From an uncultured Bacilli bacterium (GTDB lineage Bacteria > Bacillota_I > Bacilli_A > RF39 > UBA660), in the NCBI GenBank assembly GCA_947625365.1, contig CANQNZ010000048.1:1-8800 (forward strand): a stretch of 8,800 bases of DNA, read 5' to 3'. Below the pieces are notes generated by a model that searched no databases, was not told where the DNA came from, and saw only the letters and a list, made by a program, of their open reading frames with translations. The position numbers and the translations under genes are program-made. Every line of letters starts with the position of its first letter. The stretch's first letter is position 1. Of the stretch, positions 1 through 6,033 are shown piece after piece.

Positions 1-584
1 ATTATCCTGATTCCTTTATTGATGGTTTAAAAGACATTGAAAGAATTGAAGTCAAAAAAGAAGATAATGGAAAAATAATCTATTTAACTCCCAAAGTTGG
101 TGAAATAATCGAAATAGGGCTAGATAACCAAAATCGTATTATAAATTATGAAAATAGCAACTTAGAATACATTGGCGATGATTTTTTAAATTATAACGAA
201 ACACTAATAAGTCTAAATTTACCTAACGTTAAAAAAATAGAAGATTTTTTCTTATATAAAAATGAAACTTTAACCAATATAGATTTATCTAATGTTAAAA
301 ATATTGGAAATAGTTTCTTATATTGTAATGAAATACTAACTAGGTTAAATTTACCTAATGTTGAATATATAGGGAATCGTTTCTTATTTTATAATAATTA
401 TTTAAAAAGTATAAATTTACCAAAAGTTAAAAAAATAGGGGATTCTTTCTTGTTTTATAATGATGTTTTATATAATTTAAATTTACCTATTATAGAAGAA
501 ATAGGGGAAGGATTTTTACATTATAATCCCGACTTTAAAATTTATGAATTAAAGGAAAGCTATAGCAGGAGGAGAATATTATGA
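1..584 (+). CDS. Leucine-rich-repeat protein, 3' part (5' end outside window)
   Basis: The reading frame is open from base 3 to the TGA at 582-584 and gives about 193 residues of a protein that begins upstream of the window. From residue 57 it consists of five full 22-residue repeats and part of a sixth, of the form I-G-x-x-F-L-x-Y-N-x-x-L-x-x-L-N-L-P-x-V-x-x. This resembles the BspA-like leucine-rich repeats of many gut Firmicutes surface proteins, which usually mediate binding; that role is family knowledge and is not shown here. The tail after the repeats is short and basic (ESYSRRRIL), and no LPXTG anchor or C-terminal membrane helix is visible, so the protein could be cytoplasmic or anchored from its missing N-terminus. 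Its stop overlaps the next start (ATGA), and the next gene's ribosome binding site lies inside its last codons, indicating translational coupling. The repeat call is secure; the function is not. Confidence 0.8.
   Translation, partial: YPDSFIDGLKDIERIEVKKEDNGKIIYLTPKVGEIIEIGLDNQNRIINYENSNLEYIGDDFLNYNETLISLNLPNVKKIEDFFLYKNETLTNIDLSNVKNIGNSFLYCNEILTRLNLPNVEYIGNRFLFYNNYLKSINLPKVKKIGDSFLFYNDVLYNLNLPIIEEIGEGFLHYNPDFKIYELKESYSRRRIL
171..536 (+). repeat. 66-bp tandem coding repeat (22-residue leucine-rich repeats)
   Basis: Repeat units begin at 171, 237, 303, 369 and 435, each 66 bases, and a sixth begins at 501 and decays after about 12 codons. Each unit starts Ile-(Gly/Glu), has a conserved Phe-Leu at positions 5-6, Asn at position 9 and a Leu-Asn/Asp-Leu core near positions 15-17. 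The DNA copies have drifted, but the spacing is exact, with no insertion or deletion across the series. Confidence 0.85.
567..574 (+). promoter_or_regulatory. Strong ribosome binding site inside the upstream gene
   Basis: AGGAGGAG lies 6 bases before the ATG at 581. It fixes the start of the small membrane protein gene. Because it sits in the last codons of the leucine-rich-repeat gene, the two genes should be translationally linked. Confidence 0.8.
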
Positions 585-976
585 ACTATTTAAAAAGCGT
601 TTATATCTTTTTAAGTTTAATGTTAATTGTTTTTATAGTTGATTATTTCTTTATTAATCGTCGTAAATTAAAAATTATCTTAAATAATGGTCAAACTAAA
701 AAAGGTAAAAAGAAAAAAGTTAAACCTATTAGTGAAATTAATAATTTCTTAGTACCTAAATTTAAACTAGATAAATCTAAATTAAATTTAAAAAGTTTAA
801 TTATTTATATTTCTTTAATTAATAGTTTTATCATTGCTTTTGTATCAACAATTATTATGTTATTAGATTTAAAAACAATTTGGTTATTATTAATAGCCTT
901 TGTCCTCTTATTTAGTTTAATTTATGCTTTATATGAATTACTTGGAAGATATTTAAAAAAGAAAGAAGGAAAATAA
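581..976 (+). CDS. Small membrane protein with three predicted helices, unknown function
   Basis: This 131-residue protein is not recognised. It has three hydrophobic segments, near residues 6-25, 72-95 and 98-119. A strongly basic linker between the first two (residues 27-50, including a KKGKKKK run) and a basic C-terminus (KKKEGK) predict, by the positive-inside rule, that both face the cytoplasm and the N-terminus faces out. The start is fixed by AGGAGGAG at 567-574. The gene overlaps the leucine-rich-repeat gene by 4 bases and ends 1 base before leuS, whose ribosome binding site AGAAGGA (964-970) lies in its last codons. It is therefore the middle member of a compact operon. The link to leuS may be organisational only; no domain suggests a role in translation. 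Confidence 0.75.
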   Translation: MNYLKSVYIFLSLMLIVFIVDYFFINRRKLKIILNNGQTKKGKKKKVKPISEINNFLVPKFKLDKSKLNLKSLIIYISLINSFIIAFVSTIIMLLDLKTIWLLLIAFVLLFSLIYALYELLGRYLKKKEGK

Positions 977-977
977 A

Positions 978-3377
978 ATGAATACTCAAGAAATTGAAAA
1001 GAAATGGATTAAATATTGGGATGATAATCAAACATTTAAAACGGATATTAATGATTTTAGTCGTCCTAAATATTATGCTTTAGATATGTTTCCCTATCCT
1101 TCAGGAGTAGGATTACATGCTGGCCATCCTGAAGGATATACGGCAACAGATATTGTATGTCGAATGAAAAGAATGCAAGGCTATAATGTTTTACATCCTA
1201 TGGGCTTTGATTCTTTTGGCTTACCTGCCGAACAATATGCGATTAAAACAGGTAATCATCCTGCAAAATTTACCAATGAAAATATTGCTACTTTTAAAAC
1301 ACAGTTAAAGAGTTTAGGTTTCTCTTTTGATTGGGATCGAGAAGTATCAACATCTGATCCATCATACTACAAATGGACCCAATGGATTTTTAAAAAATTA
1401 TATGAAGATGGTTTAGCTAAATATGTTGATATGCCTGTTAATTGGTGTGAAGAATTAGGAACAGTTTTATCCAATGATGAAATAATTGATGGCAAAAGTG
1501 AAAGAGGCGGATACCCGGTAATTCGCAAAAACATGAAACAGTGGGTTATTGATATTCCTAAATATGCCGAAAGGTTACTAGAAGGTTTAAACGAAATTGA
1601 CTGGCCTGAATCTACTAAAGAAATTCAACGTAATTGGATAGGTAAAAGTACCGGAGCTTTAGTTGATTTTAAAGTAGCTGATACTCCCTATCAATTTACA
1701 GTTTTTACAACGCGTTGTGATACTTTATTTGGCGCTACTTACTGTGTTTTATCGCCTGAACATGAATTAGTAAATAAAATTACTACTTCTGAAAAACAAG
1801 AAGAAGTAGAGGCTTATCAAAAACTATGTGCTACGAAATCCGAATTAGAAAGAACTGAGCTTAATAAAGATAAAACAGGGGTATTTATTGGAGCTTATGC
1901 GATTAATCCGGTTAATGAAGAAAAAATTCCTATTTATATTTCCGATTATGTCTTAGCTAGTTATGGAACAGGAGCTATCATGGCAGTTCCAGCTCATGAT
2001 GAACGCGACTATGAATTTGCTGTTAAATTCAATATTCCCATAATTCCTGTTTTAGAAGGTGGCGATATTTCTAAAGAAGCTTATACTTTAGATGGAAAAC
2101 ATATTAATTCTTCTTTTCTAAATGGTTTAGGTAAAGATGAAGCTATTGCTAAAATGTTAGAATGGTTAGAAGAACATCATGTAGGTAAAAAACAAATTAA
2201 TTATCGTTTACGCGAATGGATATTTGCTCGTCAAAGATATTGGGGAGAACCTATTCCGATTATTCACTTAGAAGATGGTACATCTATAGCTTTAAAAGAT
2301 GAAGAATTACCTTTAGTTTTACCAGAATTAGATGATTATTCTCCATCTAAAAATGGTTCATCACCTCTTGATAAAGCTACTTCCTGGGTAAATGTCGAAG
2401 TAGATGGTAAAAAAGGTAAAAGAGAAACATCTACAATGCCTGGTTCGGCTGGATCTTCTTGGTATTTCTTGCGCTATATTGATCCTCATAATGATCAAGA
2501 ATTAGCCGACCAAAAATTATTAGAACACTGGCTTCCTGTTGACTTATATGTAGGAGGACCTGAACATGCGGTAGGACATTTATTATATTCGCGGATGTGG
2601 AATAACTATTTATATGATAAAGGCATAGCTCCTGTTAAAGAGCCATTTAAAAAACTTGTTCATCAAGGAATGATTTTAGGTTCTAATGGTATTAAGATGG
2701 GTAAAAGATATCCTGAGTATTCTGTTAATCCTAATGATATAATCCGTGATTATGGTGCTGATACTTTAAGATTTTATGAAATGTTTATGGGACCTCTTCA
2801 AGCTGATAAACCATGGAATGATAATGCCCTAATGGGTTCTAAAAAATTCCTAGAGCGAGTTTGGCGTTTATATACAACGGAAAATAAAATTAAAGATGTT
2901 TCTACTTCTTCTCTAGAAAAGATATATCATCAAACAGTTAAAAAAGTAACTGAAGACTTTGAAACTTTAAACTTTAATACGGCGATAAGTCAATTAATGA
3001 TTTTTATTAATGCGGTATATAAAGAAGAGATTTATCCAAAATATATGGCAGAAAACTTTATTAAACTTTTAAATCCTATTGCTCCATTTATGACCGAAGA
3101 AATTTGGGAACGTTTAGGACACAACAAAACTATTGCTTATGAACCATGGCCAACATATGATGAAAGTAAAACAAGTGAAGAAGAAATAACTATAGGTGTT
3201 CAAATAAATGGTAAAGTTCGGGGCGAAATAGTTATTAATCCTGATGAAGATGAAGAAAGTATTAAAGAAAAAGCTTTAGCCAATGATAATGTTAAACGTT
3301 ATTTAGAGAATAAAGAAATAGTAAAAATAATTGTTATAAAAGGGCGAATTGTTAATATAGTTATAAAAAATAACTAA
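978..3377 (+). CDS. leuS: Leucyl-tRNA synthetase (LeuRS)
   Basis: This 799-residue class I aminoacyl-tRNA synthetase activates leucine with ATP and charges tRNA-Leu in the cytoplasm. The length matches the short bacterial type (about 804 in B. subtilis). Landmarks in order: PYPSGVGLHAGHPEGY with the HIGH-type motif HAGH at residues 47-50; WCEELGTVLSNDEIIDGKSERGG in the zinc-binding-like region, near residues 157-178; the CP1 editing domain with TTRCDTLFGATY (244-255) and GTGAIMAVPAHDERD (about 330-344, ending at the conserved Asp344); GSAGSSWYFLRYIDP (about 489-503); the KMSKS loop written KMGKR (573-577); a helical anticodon-binding domain; and the C-terminal VQINGKVRGEIVI (741-753). Two spots depart from the usual sequence: KMGKR for KMSKS (the second Lys is kept) and Cys247 in place of the common Pro in TTRPD. 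All domains are present, so the enzyme should be active. The start ATG follows AGAAGGA by 7 bases. Confidence 0.98.
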   Translation: MNTQEIEKKWIKYWDDNQTFKTDINDFSRPKYYALDMFPYPSGVGLHAGHPEGYTATDIVCRMKRMQGYNVLHPMGFDSFGLPAEQYAIKTGNHPAKFTNENIATFKTQLKSLGFSFDWDREVSTSDPSYYKWTQWIFKKLYEDGLAKYVDMPVNWCEELGTVLSNDEIIDGKSERGGYPVIRKNMKQWVIDIPKYAERLLEGLNEIDWPESTKEIQRNWIGKSTGALVDFKVADTPYQFTVFTTRCDTLFGATYCVLSPEHELVNKITTSEKQEEVEAYQKLCATKSELERTELNKDKTGVFIGAYAINPVNEEKIPIYISDYVLASYGTGAIMAVPAHDERDYEFAVKFNIPIIPVLEGGDISKEAYTLDGKHINSSFLNGLGKDEAIAKMLEWLEEHHVGKKQINYRLREWIFARQRYWGEPIPIIHLEDGTSIALKDEELPLVLPELDDYSPSKNGSSPLDKATSWVNVEVDGKKGKRETSTMPGSAGSSWYFLRYIDPHNDQELADQKLLEHWLPVDLYVGGPEHAVGHLLYSRMWNNYLYDKGIAPVKEPFKKLVHQGMILGSNGIKMGKRYPEYSVNPNDIIRDYGADTLRFYEMFMGPLQADKPWNDNALMGSKKFLERVWRLYTTENKIKDVSTSSLEKIYHQTVKKVTEDFETLNFNTAISQLMIFINAVYKEEIYPKYMAENFIKLLNPIAPFMTEEIWERLGHNKTIAYEPWPTYDESKTSEEEITIGVQINGKVRGEIVINPDEDEESIKEKALANDNVKRYLENKEIVKIIVIKGRIVNIVIKNN

Positions 3378-3403
3378 AAAAGTAAAAAGTGATTAAAATA
3401 TGC

Positions 3404-3432
3404 TTGTTTAAAAAGAATTTTTTTGCTATTAT
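3404..3432 (+). promoter_or_regulatory. Predicted sigma-A-type promoter of the first TasA-like gene
   Basis: TTGTTT (3404-3409) and TATTAT (3427-3432) are separated by exactly 17 bases. The start of transcription would fall near 3439, directly at the ribosome binding site AAGGTGA, leaving a very short leader. The second gene copy has the same arrangement with the same spacing, which supports the call. No convincing terminator follows leuS, so some read-through from the leuS operon is also possible. Confidence 0.6.
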
Positions 3433-3450
3433 TATATTAAGGTGAATGAT

Positions 3451-4083
3451 ATGAATATAGCTAATATTATAAAAAAACAAACGACAATTATAGCTATAGT
3501 AGTTGTTTTACTTATTACTTTAGCTGTTGGTGTAAGTTATGCTTTATTCTATAATGTTAAAACTGGTGAAACTCAAACCGTTATTGCAGGTACTTTAAAA
3601 GTTACATTTGAAGCTAATGGGGCCAAAGATAATGCTTTTAATAATAAAGAACCTATGAGTGAAACAGAAGGATTAGAAACTACTTCTATTACATATACTC
3701 CTACAAATACAGGTAATTTGCCTGCTAGTTATAAAATATATTTAGTTCTACTTAGCGATAATACAGTAAATGCTGCGAATATTAAGTTTTCAGTTGATGG
3801 TGATCAAACTAAAGGATCAACTGCCACAATTTTAAGTTCTAAAAATTCAATAATTGTTTCAGATTCAGATTCAAAAATAAATAATCAAACAGCTTATGAA
3901 ATAGATTCAGGAACTATTTCTGCTCCTACGAGTGGAAATTCTCAAGCAGGGACCACCAAATACTTAAGAGTATGGATAGACGAAGATTCTTTCCCAGATA
4001 CAACTGATGAAGCTCAATTAAATTTAAGTATTTTAGTTGTTAATGAAGTAAATGAAAATTCTGTTCCAAATCAAGCCAGCTAA
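3451..4083 (+). CDS. Secreted TasA/camelysin-like protein, copy 1 (SipW-type signal peptide)
   Basis: The 210-residue protein starts with KK followed by a hydrophobic segment (about residues 11-30) and then VSYA-LFYNVKTGETQTVIAGTLKVTF in two adjoining pieces. This layout matches the TasA/CalY signal: a small-aromatic-Ala cleavage site, an F-(Y/N)-N/D segment, and an AGTL-type strand where mature TasA has SGTL. Cleavage after Ala31 is predicted, probably by a SipW-like signal peptidase, which is not encoded in this window. The remainder is rich in Ser, Thr, Asn and beta-strand pattern with few Cys, fitting a cell-surface or matrix fibre protein. TasA forms biofilm fibres and camelysins are surface metalloproteases; neither activity can be assigned here, and no HExxH motif is present. 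The ATG at 3451 is preferred over GTG at 3442 because the GTG lies inside the binding site AAGGTGA. The next gene is its paralogue. Confidence 0.8.
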   Translation: MNIANIIKKQTTIIAIVVVLLITLAVGVSYALFYNVKTGETQTVIAGTLKVTFEANGAKDNAFNNKEPMSETEGLETTSITYTPTNTGNLPASYKIYLVLLSDNTVNAANIKFSVDGDQTKGSTATILSSKNSIIVSDSDSKINNQTAYEIDSGTISAPTSGNSQAGTTKYLRVWIDEDSFPDTTDEAQLNLSILVVNEVNENSVPNQAS

Positions 4084-4123
4084 AAATATTTTTCTTAAAA
4101 TTAAATAAAATATTATTTAAAAA

Positions 4124-4166
4124 AAAGAAAGGTGATTAAATCTACTTGTATAAAATCACTTTTTTT
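4124..4166 (+). terminator. Hairpin with T-tract between the two TasA-like genes
   Basis: GTGATT (4132-4137) pairs with AATCAC (4154-4159). The stem is prolonged by the A-rich 4125-4131 against seven T (4160-4166), giving about 13 pairs with a 16-base loop and a T-tract. It lies about 50 bases after the stop of copy 1 and is probably its terminator. It overlaps the promoter of copy 2: the -35 element sits in the loop. The corresponding stem upstream of copy 1 has lost its complementary arm. Confidence 0.6.
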
Positions 4167-4174
4167 GTTATTAT
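4146..4174 (+). promoter_or_regulatory. Predicted sigma-A-type promoter of the second TasA-like gene
   Basis: TTGTAT (4146-4151) and TATTAT (4169-4174) are separated by 17 bases, the same layout as the promoter of copy 1. Predicted initiation near 4181 precedes the ribosome binding site GGTGA by only a few bases. The promoter lies within the intergenic hairpin, so termination of copy 1 and initiation of copy 2 share the same DNA. Confidence 0.6.
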
Positions 4175-4191
4175 TATATTATGGTGATAGT

Positions 4192-4821
4192 ATGAATATA
4201 GCAGAGATTATCAAAAAACAAACTACTATTGTGGCAATTGCTGTTATTTTAATCATAACATTAGCAATTGGGGTAAGTTATGCCTTATTCTTTAATATCA
4301 AAGAAGGCGAGGTTCAAACAGTTAAAGCTGGGACATTAGCTGTAACATTTAAAACCAATGGCACAAGCGCAGATGCAACATCTCAGCAAATTGAACCAAT
4401 GAGCGATGAAAATGGTTTAAAAACAAAAACAATTACATATACACCAGAAAACACAGGAAATTTACCTGTAAGTTATAAATTATATTTAGTTATAACTAAT
4501 TCAGACACAATACAAGCTAGTTATATTAAATTTTCTGTGGATGGTAATGATAGCAATGGAATAACTGCGCAATCTTTAAGTAGTAAGCCTAGCTTTCAAA
4601 CAGATGAAAGTTATGAAACTAATATTCAAAATAAAACAGCTTATGAAATAGATTCAGGAACAATTAAGGCTTCAACAAGTGGTCAATCACAACAAGGCGC
4701 TACAAAATATTTAAGGGTATGGCTTGATGAAAGCACTTTTCCAGATAATATTGAAACAACTGATTTAAATTTAAGTATTTTAGTTGTAAATGAAGTTGAT
4801 GAATCATCGGTTACTCAATAA
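4192..4821 (+). CDS. Secreted TasA/camelysin-like protein, copy 2 (SipW-type signal peptide)
   Basis: A 209-residue paralogue of the preceding gene product, colinear over its whole length. It has the same start (MNIA-IIKKQTT), hydrophobic segment, predicted cleavage VSYA-LFFN after residue 31, AGTLAVTF strand, YTPENTGNLPVSYKLYLV block, NKTAYEIDSGTI, KYLRVWLDE and the C-terminal NLSILVVNEV. Differences cluster in surface-loop-like stretches around residues 60-75 and 120-150. The ATG at 4192 follows GGTGA by 4-5 bases and aligns exactly with the start of copy 1. An in-frame GTG at 4132 would add residues encoded by the intergenic hairpin and promoter and is rejected. Both proteins probably go to the surface as subunits of one structure or as alternative versions; that is inference. 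No metalloprotease motif is visible. Confidence 0.8.
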   Translation: MNIAEIIKKQTTIVAIAVILIITLAIGVSYALFFNIKEGEVQTVKAGTLAVTFKTNGTSADATSQQIEPMSDENGLKTKTITYTPENTGNLPVSYKLYLVITNSDTIQASYIKFSVDGNDSNGITAQSLSSKPSFQTDESYETNIQNKTAYEIDSGTIKASTSGQSQQGATKYLRVWLDESTFPDNIETTDLNLSILVVNEVDESSVTQ

Positions 4822-4846
4822 AAATCAAGTTTTCTTGATTTTTTTT
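4821..4846 (+). terminator. Intrinsic terminator after the second TasA-like gene
   Basis: AAAATCAAG (4821-4829) pairs perfectly with CTTGATTTT (4834-4842) around a TTTT loop, and the T-run continues to 4846. The stem begins on the last base of the stop codon, so the transcript ends almost immediately after the gene. Confidence 0.85.
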
Positions 4847-4967
4847 AAAATTTTTTAATAAACAAATTTTAAGATATTTGTTATTTATTTTTACAAATTT
4901 CTAAAAATTTTCAATAAATTTTTACCAATATTCTAAAATCTTCCTTAAAAAGGCTCTTTTTTGTAAT

Positions 4968-4996
4968 TTGACAATAACTTTTTTATATAGTACAAT
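4968..4996 (+). promoter_or_regulatory. Near-consensus sigma-A promoter of the 113-residue protein gene
   Basis: A perfect TTGACA (4968-4973) is followed after 17 bases by TACAAT (4991-4996). It is the best -35/-10 pair in the window. It is followed by a strong ribosome binding site GAAAGGAG (5005-5012), 7 bases before the ATG. The AT-rich DNA upstream, with several A/T-tracts, may act as an UP element. High expression is predicted. Confidence 0.8.
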
Positions 4997-5019
4997 GGAG
5001 TTAAGAAAGGAGCGAACAT

Positions 5020-5361
5020 ATGTATAAAATTGAGACAGAAAATGTTGCTATTTATTTTATTTGTTACAAGAAAGGAGAGATGGATTTAATTGAAACATAT
5101 TATGATCCTATAACTAAAACTGACAATTGGTATTTTAATGCTTATATAGCTTATAAGTTATGGAAAAAGCATTTTAAAAATACTGATTATAGTAAGCTAT
5201 TTAAAATGTTATTAACAGTCGGGGCATCTCGTTATATCATGTATGTTATCGAAAATCATCAATATCAAAATAAAAATGAATATCATAAATACATGCAAGA
5301 TTTAAAAAGAATTGAGCCAATTATTGAAAAATTTGCTCAAGGATTAGTTGCGAACGATTAA
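5020..5361 (+). CDS. Unrecognised 113-residue soluble protein, strongly expressed by prediction
   Basis: I do not recognise this family. The protein has no signal peptide or membrane helix. It starts with a beta-like, aromatic-rich segment (IETENVAIYFICYKKG, residues 4-19), then a tyrosine- and tryptophan-rich middle (YYDP, WYFNAYIAYKLWKKHF, residues 27-52) and a helical C-terminal half, suggesting a small alpha/beta protein. Its two Cys residues are not arranged as a metal site. The start is set by GAAAGGAG at 5005-5012. A second SD-like stretch (5071-5077) lies before an in-frame ATG at 5080, but only 2 bases separate them, so internal initiation is unlikely. The gene is monocistronic at its 5' end, behind a near-consensus promoter and after a terminator. 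Its 3' end carries the likely promoter of the next gene. Confidence 0.7.
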   Translation: MYKIETENVAIYFICYKKGEMDLIETYYDPITKTDNWYFNAYIAYKLWKKHFKNTDYSKLFKMLLTVGASRYIMYVIENHQYQNKNEYHKYMQDLKRIEPIIEKFAQGLVAND

Positions 5362-5376
5362 ACTATTTGTTATAAT
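5348..5376 (+). promoter_or_regulatory. Predicted promoter of the PAP2 gene, overlapping the upstream gene's end
   Basis: TTGCGA (5348-5353) and a perfect TATAAT (5371-5376) are separated by 17 bases. A TG one base before the -10 makes it an extended -10 promoter. The -35 lies in the last codons of the 113-residue protein gene. Predicted initiation near 5383 again gives a leader of only about 10 bases. Confidence 0.65.
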
Positions 5377-5392
5377 ATAAAAGTGAAGAAAT

Positions 5393-5977
5393 ATGATAAT
5401 AATATTTATAGCTTTTATATTTTTTCTTATTTTAAGTATTTTAGTTGTTAATTCTCAAACTACAAAAATTGATGAAAAAATATATAATTATTTTACTATT
5501 AAAGAACCATTTACCACTATTCTTAAATTAATTACGACTTTAGCCAATTCTAAATTTATAATTTTAATGTGTTTGTTTTTTCTTTTATTATTTCCAAATA
5601 AGCTATTTCCTAAATTATTAACTATTTTAATGCTTTTAACATCCATCTTAATTAGTTTATTTAAACATTTAGTTAAAAGAGAAAGACCCAATATCTTACC
5701 TTTAGTAAAAGAAAAAGGTTATTCTTATCCTTCTGGCCATACTTTTTGTGCTTTAACATTTTATGGCTTTTTTGCTTATCTTTTCTTTTTAAGTAACATT
5801 ATTCTTCCTTTAAAAATTATTTTAATAGTGTTTTTATTTCTTTTAATTATCTTAATTGGTTTAAGTCGCATTTATTTAGGAGTTCATTATTTTAGTGATG
5901 TTTTAGCATCATACTTAATTGGCTTAACTACTTTAACTACTTATATATTAATATTAGCAAATGTTTTAGGAAAATAA
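5393..5977 (+). CDS. PAP2-family membrane phosphatase (undecaprenyl-pyrophosphate or phosphatidate type)
   Basis: A 194-residue integral membrane protein carrying all three signature motifs of the PAP2 phosphatase superfamily: K-x6-R-P at residues 91-99 (KHLVKRERP), PSGH at 113-116, and S-R-x5-H-x3-D at 158-169 (SRIYLGVHYFSD). His116 and His165 are the expected catalytic pair and Asp169 orients the nucleophile. Hydrophobic segments near 1-20, 52-68, 72-90, 117-135, 136-157 and 170-190 fit the usual six-helix fold with the active site at the outer face. Family members hydrolyse lipid phosphates such as undecaprenyl pyrophosphate, phosphatidylglycerophosphate or phosphatidate; sequence alone does not separate these. 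The following LCP gene makes undecaprenyl-phosphate recycling the most attractive role. The ribosome binding site (AGTGAAG, 5382-5388) is weak compared with its neighbours. Confidence 0.9.
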   Translation: MIIIFIAFIFFLILSILVVNSQTTKIDEKIYNYFTIKEPFTTILKLITTLANSKFIILMCLFFLLLFPNKLFPKLLTILMLLTSILISLFKHLVKRERPNILPLVKEKGYSYPSGHTFCALTFYGFFAYLFFLSNIILPLKIILIVFLFLLIILIGLSRIYLGVHYFSDVLASYLIGLTTLTTYILILANVLGK

Positions 5978-6007
5978 TTAAAATTTATTTAATAAATAAA
6001 TATTTCA

Positions 6008-6016
6008 TGATACAAT
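6008..6016 (+). promoter_or_regulatory. Predicted extended -10 promoter of the LCP gene
   Basis: TG-A-TACAAT (6008-6016) is an extended -10 element, and the surrounding DNA is almost pure A/T. No good -35 is seen at 17 bases (TTTAAT at 5988-5993). Initiation would fall near 6023, directly at the ribosome binding site AGGTGA (6023-6028). The short gap after the PAP2 gene and the absence of a terminator also allow co-transcription. Confidence 0.45.
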
Positions 6017-6033
6017 TATTATAGGTGAATAAC

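Larger units (their letters stand above)
3384..4821 (+). repeat. Tandem gene duplication including promoter regions
   Basis: Two consecutive units, roughly 3384-4083 and 4125-4821, align from about 65 bases upstream of the start codon through the whole gene. Shared upstream blocks include GTGATTAAA, CTTGT, ATTTTTTT/CTTTTTTT, TATTATTATATTA and GGTGA, followed by an identical ATGAATATAGC gene start. The start codons are 741 bases apart. The copies have diverged in the loops but keep the signal peptide and the C-terminal LNLSILVVNEV block, so the duplication is old enough to have accumulated many substitutions. Confidence 0.85.

Noticed and set aside
171..536. Regular 66-base periodicity resembling a CRISPR array
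   Set aside because: The units are coding leucine-rich repeats with drifted DNA and no division into constant repeat and variable spacer.
3442..3450. GTG start giving three extra residues on the first TasA-like protein
   Set aside because: The GTG is part of the ribosome binding site AAGGTGA for the ATG at 3451, and the paralogue aligns from that ATG.
4023..4044. A 22-base exact match to 5431-5452 in the PAP2 gene
   Set aside because: Both stretches encode L-S-I-L-V-V-N with the genome's preferred AT-rich codons; the flanks do not match, so convergence is the simpler explanation.
4132..4191. GTG start adding 20 residues to the second TasA-like protein
   Set aside because: The extension is encoded by the intergenic hairpin and promoter, lacks similarity to copy 1 and would precede a second hydrophobic start; the ATG at 4192 has its own GGTGA site.
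5488..5691. Open frame on the - strand inside the PAP2 gene
   Set aside because: It lies wholly within a gene with intact catalytic motifs and has no binding site or promoter of its own.
6025..6033. GTG start for the LCP gene
   Set aside because: It lies inside the AGGTGA binding site that serves the ATG at 6034.
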